A DNA stretch of 23,581 nucleotides. It comes from Minisyncoccota bacterium (lineage in GTDB: Bacteria; Patescibacteriota; Minisyncoccia; Minisyncoccales; Minisyncoccaceae). Shown here piece by piece: positions 8,033-15,149 of the stretch. The translations under genes and the position numbers were made by a program. The DNA lies in assembly GCA_028703995.1 (NCBI GenBank), contig JAQVLU010000003.1:1-23581 (forward strand), in the 5' to 3' direction. Below the pieces are notes generated by a model. That model was not told the DNA's origin. It saw nothing but the letters and a program-made list of their open reading frames with translations, and ran no database searches. The number at the start of each line of letters is the position of its first letter. Position 1 is the stretch's first letter.

Positions 8033-8547
8033 TTCCTCTTTTTGATCTTAAAAAATCTAAAAAATTTCCATATATTACGGTAATTTTAATCACGATAAAT
8101 GTTGTTTTGTTTTTTCTTTTTAAAGGAGACTTCGAGGGAGTATTTTTTGAGGGTATTTTTTTGCATATCAATATCTGGCATCTTTTATTTAACATGTGGT
8201 TTTTGTGGATTTTTGGAGACAATGTTGAAGGGAGAATAGGTCACTTAAAATTCTTCTTCTTTTATTTTTTATGTGGAATAATTCCCTTGCTTTTTTTAAG
8301 AGAAATGACAAGCGTTCCTGCAGTAGGAGCTTCTTCTGCTATAGCGGGGGTCATGGGAGCGTATCTTTTTCTATTTCCTAAAAACAAGCTTAAAGTTTTT
8401 CCCAATTTTGTTTTTCCAAGTTTTTTGTATATTATCCTTTGGGCGCTAATTCAAGTTTTGTTTTTTTCTCTAGATGGGGGAATGTCTTCTTTTGGGCACA
8501 TCGCTGGATTTGTAACGGGTTTTATTTTAATTTTGTTTTTTAAATGA
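8029..8547 (+). CDS. Rhomboid-family intramembrane serine protease
   Basis: Polytopic membrane protease that cuts transmembrane segments of other proteins. Numbering from the ATG at 8029, the conserved HINIWHLLFN block (46-55) precedes NMWFLWIFGDNVE in the second helix. The catalytic serine is Ser102 in GASSAI and the catalytic histidine is His157 in FGHIAGF. About six membrane helices fit in 172 residues. A TTG at 8017 in the same frame would add four residues, but the ATG at 8029 forms the ATGA overlap seen repeatedly here and is preferred. No ribosome binding site is present. The substrate is unknown. The gene overlaps comEC by 4 bp. Confidence 0.9.
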   Translation: MIPLFDLKKSKKFPYITVILITINVVLFFLFKGDFEGVFFEGIFLHINIWHLLFNMWFLWIFGDNVEGRIGHLKFFFFYFLCGIIPLLFLREMTSVPAVGASSAIAGVMGAYLFLFPKNKLKVFPNFVFPSFLYIILWALIQVLFFSLDGGMSSFGHIAGFVTGFILILFFK

Positions 8548-9971
8548 CTCCTTCAAAAACATTTATTATGGTGGGTCTTGTTTTTATTTCAGGGATTTTT
8601 ATTGGTTCTTTTTTCCATTCCTATTTTTTAATTTATTTATTATTAATTTTCTCTCTTTTTTTGATTGGTATTTTATGGAAAAAGGAACACGTTTTTTTAA
8701 GCGTGTTTTTAATTATTGTTTTTTTGTTTGGTTATCTTTATATTAATTTTAAATTAGATAATGTTTTAAAAAATGAAATTACTCAATATTTTGAGAAATC
8801 CATATCTCTTGAGGGTAGGGTTATTAGAACTCCTAAAGATGATTTAATTTCTAAAAAAGCTATTTTAGAAGTTTCTTTAGTTAGTGGGGAAAAAGCCAAT
8901 ATTTTGATTACTACGAATCAGTCATTAAGTTTTGGTGATAAAGTCTTTGTTTTAGGAGAGGTAAAAGAGCCAAAAAGTTTTGGTAATTTTAATTACAAAA
9001 TGTATCTTGCAAATCAAGGGGTCAGTGCTATTATGGAAAATCCAGAAGTAACGGTTCTTTCTGAAAACAATTTCTTTATTTTTGAAATTAAGAAAAAAGC
9101 AGAAGAAATAACACTTCAAAACTTATCTATTAATAAGGCAGGAATTTTAAATGCTACGATTCTGGGAGAAACAGATAATATGAGTAGTGAGCTCAAAGAG
9201 AAACTTGGCTTTACAGGAATCAGTCACGTTGTTGCTATATCAGGGACGCACATTGTTCTTTTGTGTTTTATTATGCTTAGTTTTTTAAATTGTTTAAAAA
9301 TTAAGAGAAGAAAAGCAATAGTAATAACCTTTTTCTTTTTGTTATTCTATATTGTTTTAATCGAATTTCCGGCCTCAGCTTTTAGAGCTTTTATTATGAT
9401 GTCTTTTGTTCTTTTGGCTGAACTTTTAGGAAGAGAGACGGACAGTTTTATTTTAATAATTTTAGCGGCGATATTAATTTTGTTTTTTAATCCTTTAGCG
9501 CTTGTTTACGATTTAGGCTTTCAACTTTCCTTTTTAGCTGTTTTAGGAATTATATTTTTTAATAATTATTTTAAAGAAAAACTTTCCTTTCTTAAAAACG
9601 ATTTTTTGAAAGATTTAGTAGCGGTTAATTTTTCAGCGCAGGTTTTTGTTTTACCTCTTCTTATTTACACTTTTAATTATTTTTCTTTTTCTTCTCTATT
9701 AGCAAATATTTTAATTGTTCCTATTTCTACGATTTTACTTGTTTTTGGTTTTTTATGCGTGGCTATTTCTTTAATTCTTCCAAGTTTTTCTTTTTTATTT
9801 TATGCGCCACTTTCTATTATTTTAGGATACGTACTTTTTATTGTTGATAAGTTTTCTTTTATGGTTGTTGAAGTTAATTATTTTCCTGCGTATTTTTTAT
9901 TTATAGTCTATTTTTTAATTTCTTTATTGGCTTATAAGATTAAAAAAGAAAGATTTGAATTTTATATTTAA
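8544..9971 (+). CDS. comEC: ComEC/Rec2-type DNA uptake channel, lacking the metallo-beta-lactamase domain
   Basis: Membrane channel expected to pass single-stranded DNA during natural uptake. N-terminal helices are followed by an OB-like soluble domain (residues about 90-170, ending in FGNFNYKMYLANQGV). The Competence domain starts near residue 200 (ILGETDNMSS). It carries SHVVAISGTHI, FPASAFRAFIM and DLGFQLSFLAVLGI, all diagnostic. Full-length ComEC proteins are about 700-800 residues with a C-terminal metallo-beta-lactamase domain. This one is 475 residues and stops after the last helices with a basic tail. No such domain is encoded next to it. It starts in a 4-bp overlap with the rhomboid gene. 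A promoter for the next gene lies in its final codons. Confidence 0.88.
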   Translation: MTPSKTFIMVGLVFISGIFIGSFFHSYFLIYLLLIFSLFLIGILWKKEHVFLSVFLIIVFLFGYLYINFKLDNVLKNEITQYFEKSISLEGRVIRTPKDDLISKKAILEVSLVSGEKANILITTNQSLSFGDKVFVLGEVKEPKSFGNFNYKMYLANQGVSAIMENPEVTVLSENNFFIFEIKKKAEEITLQNLSINKAGILNATILGETDNMSSELKEKLGFTGISHVVAISGTHIVLLCFIMLSFLNCLKIKRRKAIVITFFFLLFYIVLIEFPASAFRAFIMMSFVLLAELLGRETDSFILIILAAILILFFNPLALVYDLGFQLSFLAVLGIIFFNNYFKEKLSFLKNDFLKDLVAVNFSAQVFVLPLLIYTFNYFSFSSLLANILIVPISTILLVFGFLCVAISLILPSFSFLFYAPLSIILGYVLFIVDKFSFMVVEVNYFPAYFLFIVYFLISLLAYKIKKERFEFYI

Positions 9972-9983
9972 AAAGGTTATAAT
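9955..9983 (+). promoter_or_regulatory. Consensus-like promoter for the glycosyltransferase gene at 10015
   Basis: -35 TTGAAT (9955-9960), a 17-base spacer and a perfect -10 TATAAT (9978-9983). The -35 lies in the last codons of comEC. The predicted start of transcription near 9990 gives a leader of about 25 bases. This is the only plus-strand promoter here that clearly leaves room for a leader. Confidence 0.75.
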
Positions 9984-10014
9984 AAAAATATAATAATATT
10001 AAAAAGATATAAAA

Positions 10015-11286
10015 ATGTTAAATAAAGTTTGGGTGGTTTCAATAGATATGGGTTATGGGCATCAAAGGACTGCTTATGCCTTAAAACATATTGCAAAAAA
10101 TAACGAAATAGTGACGGCTAATAACTATAAAGGAATTCCTGAGAAAGATAAAAAATTGTGGGTTCAATCAAGATCTTTCTATGAATTCATTTCTCGTTTT
10201 AAAAAGGTTCCTATTTTAGGGGATGTTACTTTTTCTTTTTATGATAAATGTCAGCAAATTGTTAATTTTTATCCAAAAAGAGATTTATCAAGAACAGGTC
10301 TTGTTCAGAAAAGTATTTACTCTCTTTTAAGACATAATTGGGGGAAGCATTTGATTAAGAAAATGGGTAAAGACAAAGTTCCTTTGGTAACGACTTTTTT
10401 TAACGTAGCTTTTATGGCGGAATATTTTGATTATCCTTGTAATGTTTTTTGTATTGTGTGTGATACTGACATTTCAAGAGGTTGGGCGCCACTTTATCCC
10501 TCACAAACTAGAATTAAATATTTTGCACCAACAATAAGAGCTGCTGAGAGACTAGAACTTTATGGAGTAAAAAAAGAAAATATTTATTATACAGGATATC
10601 CGTTGCCAGAAGAAAATATTGGACGCAAGGAAAGTATTTTGAAGCAAGATTTAAGAAATAGATTAGTTAACTTAGATCCTAAAAAAAAGTATTATAAAAA
10701 ATACAAAATTTTAATTGATGATAAGCTCGGGAAGCTTCCTTCAAAATCTGATCATCCTTTGACTATTTTATTTTCAGTTGGTGGTGCAGGAGCTCAAAAA
10801 GACTTAGGTTTAAAAATTGTTAATAGCCTTAAAGAAAAACTTAACTCAGGAGAAATGAAGTTAATTTTATCGGCTGGAATAAGAGAATCGGTTAAAGATT
10901 TTTTTGTTAGTAAAACGAAAGAAATAAAAAATATTGAAATAATTTATGAAAAAGATTTTGAGACTTATTTTACTGTTTTTAATAAAGCTTTAAGAAGAAC
11001 GGATATATTATGGACAAAACCTTCAGAACTTTCTTTTTATGCTATGCTTGCGGTGCCAATAATTATTGCTCCAGAGATTGGATCTCAGGAAAAGTTTAAT
11101 AAAAGATGGATTGAGAACTCTGGTTTTGGAGTAGCACAACAAGACGAAAATTATATTGAAGACTGGCTCTTTGATTGGATTAATAAGGGGTATTTTGCAG
11201 AAATGGCAATGGATGGTTTTATTAAAGGGGAAAGAAACGGTATTAAAAATATTAAAAAACACATAATTAGATGTTCTGGCTCATAG
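10015..11286 (+). CDS. GT-B fold glycosyltransferase-like protein (MurG/MGDG synthase-like)
   Basis: 423 residues with a two-domain layout typical of GT-B glycosyltransferases. The N-terminal glycine-rich loop MGYGHQRTA (12-20) resembles the GxGH loop of MurG and diacylglycerol glycosyltransferases. A second Rossmann domain begins near residue 248 with LTILFSVGGAGAQ. The donor-site region follows at about 333-366 (KPSELSFYAMLAVPIIIAP, then GSQEKFNKRWI). No signal peptide or full membrane helix is visible, so it is probably cytoplasmic, perhaps membrane-associated. I cannot name the acceptor. It overlaps the EamA-family permease gene by 16 bp, suggesting that a glycosylated lipid made here could be moved by that protein (inference). 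Confidence 0.6.
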   Translation: MLNKVWVVSIDMGYGHQRTAYALKHIAKNNEIVTANNYKGIPEKDKKLWVQSRSFYEFISRFKKVPILGDVTFSFYDKCQQIVNFYPKRDLSRTGLVQKSIYSLLRHNWGKHLIKKMGKDKVPLVTTFFNVAFMAEYFDYPCNVFCIVCDTDISRGWAPLYPSQTRIKYFAPTIRAAERLELYGVKKENIYYTGYPLPEENIGRKESILKQDLRNRLVNLDPKKKYYKKYKILIDDKLGKLPSKSDHPLTILFSVGGAGAQKDLGLKIVNSLKEKLNSGEMKLILSAGIRESVKDFFVSKTKEIKNIEIIYEKDFETYFTVFNKALRRTDILWTKPSELSFYAMLAVPIIIAPEIGSQEKFNKRWIENSGFGVAQQDENYIEDWLFDWINKGYFAEMAMDGFIKGERNGIKNIKKHIIRCSGS

Positions 11287-12161
11287 TCGCAATATCAGCT
11301 TATTTTTTCCTAGCCCTTTCTTCTTTAGGGGATAAGATCTTTTTAAAGGGAAAAGAAGACCCAAAAACATATGTTTTTTATGTTTGTCTTTTTAGTGGGT
11401 TAATTGTTCTTTTGATTCCTTTTATAGATTTTAATCTTTATTCTTTTAGCGTTCTTATTTGGCCAATTTTAGAAGGAATAGTTTATGCAGGAGCTTTATA
11501 TGCTTTGTTTTATGCTTTAGATAAATATGAAGTTTCTGTTGTTATCCCTATTCTTGGAGGACTTCAGCCAATTTTTATTTTTATCTTAAGTTTTTTCTTT
11601 TTTAATATAAGAGAAATATCACTTCAAAATACTTTAGCTTTGGTTTTTTTAATTGCTGGAACTTTTTTAATTTCTTTTGATGGGAAAAAGTTTAAAAGTA
11701 GAGGTCTTTTGTTTTGTCTTTTACCTGCATTTTTATTTGCTTTAGATTTTATTTTAACAAAGAAAGTTTTTATAGGGCAACCCTTCTTAGAAGGATTGAT
11801 ATACATGAGAGTCACTTCTTGTCTAGTTGTTTTTTTCTTTTTATTTAATAAACATTTTAGAAAAAATGTTTTAAAGAACGGAAAAAAAAGTAAGAAAAAG
11901 ACTTTATTTTTAGGAGCTCAAACAATGGGAGCAATCGGAGCCGTCCTTCAAAGTTATGCTATTAGTTTAGTTCCGATAACAAGTTTGGCGATTTTAAATG
12001 CTTTAAAAGGAACTCAATATGTTTTTTTACTAATCTTAACTTTTTTAACTTCTATTTTTTATTCAAAAATATTAAAAGAGAATTTTAAAAAGCAAAACCT
12101 TCTTTTAAAGATTATTTCTGTGACTATAATTGGAGTTGGCATCGCCTTGTTCGCCTTATAA
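11271..12161 (+). CDS. EamA/DMT-family membrane transporter
   Basis: 296 residues, mostly hydrophobic, with about ten membrane helices arranged as two similar halves of about 140 residues, as in the drug/metabolite transporter superfamily. Each half ends in the family pattern of a small residue-rich helix: VVIPILGGLQPIFIFILSFF in the first, and PITSLAILNALKGTQYVF in the second. A basic loop (KNGKKSKKK) sits between helices in the second half. DMT members export metabolites or flip lipid-linked sugars. The 16-bp overlap with a glycosyltransferase gene favours a glycan-linked role, but the substrate cannot be read from the sequence. Confidence 0.8.
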   Translation: MFWLIVAISAYFFLALSSLGDKIFLKGKEDPKTYVFYVCLFSGLIVLLIPFIDFNLYSFSVLIWPILEGIVYAGALYALFYALDKYEVSVVIPILGGLQPIFIFILSFFFFNIREISLQNTLALVFLIAGTFLISFDGKKFKSRGLLFCLLPAFLFALDFILTKKVFIGQPFLEGLIYMRVTSCLVVFFFLFNKHFRKNVLKNGKKSKKKTLFLGAQTMGAIGAVLQSYAISLVPITSLAILNALKGTQYVFLLILTFLTSIFYSKILKENFKKQNLLLKIISVTIIGVGIALFAL

Positions 12162-12175
12162 CTTTGTGATATAAT
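12147..12175 (+). promoter_or_regulatory. Extended -10 promoter for the glycosidase-like gene at 12183
   Basis: -35 TTGTTC (12147-12152), a 17-base spacer and -10 TATAAT (12170-12175), preceded by TGA as an extended -10 (12167-12169). Only seven bases separate the -10 from the ATG at 12183. The predicted start of transcription falls on or next to the A of the start codon, implying a leaderless mRNA. The -35 lies in the end of the EamA-family gene. Confidence 0.78.
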
Positions 12176-12182
12176 TTTAACC

Positions 12183-13175
12183 ATGAAGAAACGCATTTTT
12201 TGGGCATTAATTACATTTTTAATAATTATTATTTCTTTATTAGTTTATTTTTTTATGGGTAATAAACCTTTAGCTGAAAATATTACTTGGGGAGTTAATT
12301 TTTCTCAAAAGCAAGCTCTTGATCTTTCACTTGAACCGAAAGAAATTTATATAGATATGCTTGATAATCTTAAGGTTAGAAATATTAAGATAGCAATGCA
12401 CTGGGATTTAATTGAAAAGACTCAAGATTCTTTTGATATGGAAGACTTTGATTTTTATATGGAAGAAGCTAAAAAAAGAGACGCGAAAGTTATTTTGGCT
12501 ATAGGCATAAAAACTCCTAGATGGCCAGAATATCATATGCCTTCATGGCTTGAAGATTTAACTAAAGAAGAGCAACAAGAAGAGATATTAGAAATGATTT
12601 CTTTTGTTGTTGAAAGATATAAAGATTATCCTAATTTAATAGCTTGGCAAATAGAAAACGAACCTTTCTTTAATTATGGTAAAGCTCCATGGAAGGATAA
12701 TGATTTTTTGAAAAAAGAAATTGAAATAGCGAAAAAAATAGATGATAGCCATAATATAATCATTACTGACAGCGGAGAAATGTCTTTTTGGATCAAAGCA
12801 GCAAGATTAGGAGACATTGTGGGTATAACTATGTATACAAAAGTATGGTCAGAAACATTAAAGGATAGTTTTTCTTATTTTTTACCAGCTGTTTTTTACG
12901 GCAAAAAAGCTGATTTGATTAAATTAATTTTTAACAAAGAAGTTTGGTGCCTTGAGCTTCAGGCAGAGCCATGGGCAGAAGAATTAATACAAGACGCTAG
13001 TTTAGAAAAACAACTTGAGAGTATGGACATTGATAGATTTAGGTATAACATTGAATATGCTAAGAAAACAGGCTTAAACACTTTTTATTTTTGGGGAGGT
13101 GAATGGTGGTATTACATGCAAGAGAAACACCACAATTCATCTTTCCTAAATGAAGCAAAAAAATTATGGAATTAA
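12183..13175 (+). CDS. Membrane-anchored TIM-barrel glycoside hydrolase-like protein
   Basis: 330 residues. A short basic N-terminus and one membrane helix (5-25) form a signal anchor, placing the rest outside the cell. The remainder resembles clan GH-A glycosidases: repeated beta-alpha units, an early barrel strand with RNIKIAMHWDLIE (66-78), and WQIENEP with Glu160 as the likely acid/base. A candidate nucleophile is Glu258 or Glu262 in WCLELQAEPW near strand seven. NTFYFWGGEWWYY near the end suits the last barrel strand. I cannot place it in a single GH family, and its substrate is unknown. It has no ribosome binding site and its promoter points to a leaderless message. It overlaps the GT2 gene by 10 bp. 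Confidence 0.75.
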   Translation: MKKRIFWALITFLIIIISLLVYFFMGNKPLAENITWGVNFSQKQALDLSLEPKEIYIDMLDNLKVRNIKIAMHWDLIEKTQDSFDMEDFDFYMEEAKKRDAKVILAIGIKTPRWPEYHMPSWLEDLTKEEQQEEILEMISFVVERYKDYPNLIAWQIENEPFFNYGKAPWKDNDFLKKEIEIAKKIDDSHNIIITDSGEMSFWIKAARLGDIVGITMYTKVWSETLKDSFSYFLPAVFYGKKADLIKLIFNKEVWCLELQAEPWAEELIQDASLEKQLESMDIDRFRYNIEYAKKTGLNTFYFWGGEWWYYMQEKHHNSSFLNEAKKLWN

Positions 13176-13945
13176 GTATTATTATACCGACGCTTAATGA
13201 GGAAAGGCTTCTACCTTTTCTTCTTGAACTTATTAAAGAGGAAAATTATAAAAAAAATATAGAGGTTATCATTGCTGACGCGGGGTCTTCAGATAAAACA
13301 AGAGAAATTGCTAGAGATTATGGTTGTATAGTTGTTGAAGGAGGTCTTCCAGCAAGAGGCAGGAACAATGGGGCAAGATATGCTAGTTCAGATATCCTAT
13401 TTTTTATGGACGCAGATGTTATTTTCAAAAAAGGAATGATTGAAAAAAGCTTGAAAGAGTTTAAAAAGAAAAAACTTGATGCTGCCTCTTTTGGCATTTA
13501 CACACAAGAAAAGAATCTTTATTTAAATAAAACAACAATGAATTTGTTTTATAACTACCCACAAAGAATTCTTAAAAAAATAAGTCCGATGGGAGCGATG
13601 GGAATAATGGTTAAAAAAGATATTTTTAATAAGGTGAATGGTTTTGATGAAGATATCAAGCTTGCGGAAGACCATTATTTCGTAAGAAAGGTTAATAAAA
13701 TTGGTAAGTACGATATAATTAAAAAGATTAAATTATATATGCCACTTCGAAGATTTAGACAAGATGGATATATGAAAACCTTTTTAAAATACGCTTTTTG
13801 TTTTATGCACATGAGTCTTAAGGGACCGATAAAAAAAGACAATTTAGTCCACTATAATTTTGATCATTATAATAATAAAAAAATAACAAGAAAAAAATAT
13901 GTCAATTTACGAACTTCCAAAAACAAAAGAGAAAGAGTTAAATAA
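13166..13945 (+). CDS. Family 2 glycosyltransferase
   Basis: GT-A fold glycosyltransferase, 259 residues. The start MELSIIIPTLNEE is the classic nucleotide-sugar-binding strand. DAGSSDKT (about residues 38-45) and the metal-binding DADV (in LFFMDADVIF) follow. GRNNGARYA precedes the DAD motif, as in several bacterial and archaeal GT2 groups. KLAEDHYFVRK supplies the ED acceptor-side motif. A basic hydrophobic C-terminal region (RRFRQDGYMKTFLKYAFCF) may contact the membrane. The protein probably acts on the cytoplasmic side on a lipid-linked or surface glycan. Its last 47 bp overlap the HtrA gene in another frame. Confidence 0.88.
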   Translation: MELSIIIPTLNEERLLPFLLELIKEENYKKNIEVIIADAGSSDKTREIARDYGCIVVEGGLPARGRNNGARYASSDILFFMDADVIFKKGMIEKSLKEFKKKKLDAASFGIYTQEKNLYLNKTTMNLFYNYPQRILKKISPMGAMGIMVKKDIFNKVNGFDEDIKLAEDHYFVRKVNKIGKYDIIKKIKLYMPLRRFRQDGYMKTFLKYAFCFMHMSLKGPIKKDNLVHYNFDHYNNKKITRKKYVNLRTSKNKRERVK

Positions 13946-15110
13946 GCAAACTTTTAAAAATGTTTGGAATATTGTTTTCATTGTCTTTCTTCTTATAATC
14001 AGTGTCTTTATGGGTTTAAATATTGGCAGTGCTTTAATTCTAGAGAGCAATGAAGAAGTTACTTTGCTTAATGAAAATACTTGCGTATCTCAAGAGAGTT
14101 TAATTATTTCTGTTACCGAAGAAAGTATGCCTTCCGTGGTTTCTATTATCATTGAAAAAACAGCTGGTTCAATTTATGAAAGCGATTTATTTTCTGTAAT
14201 TCCTTACTATGGAGATCAAAATTCTTTAGAACAAGTAGGGGCCGGAACTGGTTTTTTTGTCTCAGCGGATGGTCTCATCATTACAAATAAGCATGTTGTT
14301 GCGGATGAAAACGCAGTTTATAGTATTTTAACAAATGATGGAGAAAAATATACGGTTGATATTTTGTCTAAGAACCCAGTGCAAGATGTTGCCATTTTAA
14401 AAATTAAAAACGAAGAGTCTAAGTTTTTTAAACCTTTAAATTTAGGAGATTCTTCAACTATTAAATTAGGACAAACTGCCATTGCGATAGGAAATGTTTT
14501 AGGAGAATTTCAAAACACTCTTTCTGTAGGAGTTATTTCTGGGCTAGAAAGAACTGTTGTTGCTCAAGGTAATGGAATGGTAGAAAAGCTTGAAGATATT
14601 ATTCAAACAGATGCAGCCATTAATCAAGGGAATTCAGGAGGGCCACTTTTAAATTCAAAAGGAGAGGTTGTTGGAATAAATACTGCCGTTTCTCTCCAAG
14701 GAGAAAGTATTGGTTTTGCTATTCCTATTAATGTAGCAAAAAGAGATTTAGAACAAATATTAAACGAAGGGAAAATTTCTTATCCTTTCTTAGGGATTAG
14801 ATACATTATTATTAATGATGATTATAAAGATGAATATGAGGTAACAGAAAATTATGGAGCTTTCATTATTTTCTCTGAAGACAATGAAGAATCTTCTGTT
14901 ATTCCTGATTCTCCTGCAGATAAAGCTAATTTAAAAGAAGGAGATCTTATCCTTGAAGTTAATTCTAAAAAAGTAGATGAAAAAAATACTTTAACAAAGA
15001 TAATGTTAAACTATTTTCCGAACGATGAAGTTGTTCTTAAAGTTTTAAGAGATGGAGAAGAAATTTTAGTACCAGTTACTTTAGGAAACTGGGACGATTA
15101 TAATGAATAA
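13899..15110 (+). CDS. HtrA/DegP-family serine protease with PDZ domain
   Basis: Membrane-anchored S1C serine protease for protein quality control outside the cytoplasm. A charged N-terminus and one membrane helix (22-43) come first. The trypsin-like domain has the full triad: His132 (TNKHVV), Asp163 (QDVAIL) and Ser246 (GNSGGPL). One PDZ domain follows at about 295-400, with SPADKANLKEGDLILEVNSK. The 403-residue length fits a single-PDZ HtrA. The start at 13899 gives a 47-bp overlap with the GT2 gene. The next ATG lies inside the membrane helix and would remove the cytoplasmic flank, so 13899 is kept. Only a weak AAGAAAA precedes it. Confidence 0.93.
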   Translation: MSIYELPKTKEKELNKQTFKNVWNIVFIVFLLIISVFMGLNIGSALILESNEEVTLLNENTCVSQESLIISVTEESMPSVVSIIIEKTAGSIYESDLFSVIPYYGDQNSLEQVGAGTGFFVSADGLIITNKHVVADENAVYSILTNDGEKYTVDILSKNPVQDVAILKIKNEESKFFKPLNLGDSSTIKLGQTAIAIGNVLGEFQNTLSVGVISGLERTVVAQGNGMVEKLEDIIQTDAAINQGNSGGPLLNSKGEVVGINTAVSLQGESIGFAIPINVAKRDLEQILNEGKISYPFLGIRYIIINDDYKDEYEVTENYGAFIIFSEDNEESSVIPDSPADKANLKEGDLILEVNSKKVDEKNTLTKIMLNYFPNDEVVLKVLRDGEEILVPVTLGNWDDYNE

Positions 15111-15113
15111 AAC

Positions 15114-15142
15114 TTGTTTTTTTAAAACTAAATTGCTAGTAT
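15114..15142 (+). promoter_or_regulatory. Extended -10 promoter for dnaG-rpoD
   Basis: -35 TTGTTT (15114-15119), a 17-base spacer and -10 TAGTAT (15137-15142), preceded by TGC as an extended -10 (15134-15136). Seven bases separate the -10 from the dnaG ATG at 15150, the same spacing as at 12183. The predicted transcript starts at the start codon. The whole element lies in the 39-bp gap after the HtrA gene. Confidence 0.75.
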
Positions 15143-15149
15143 TTAATTA

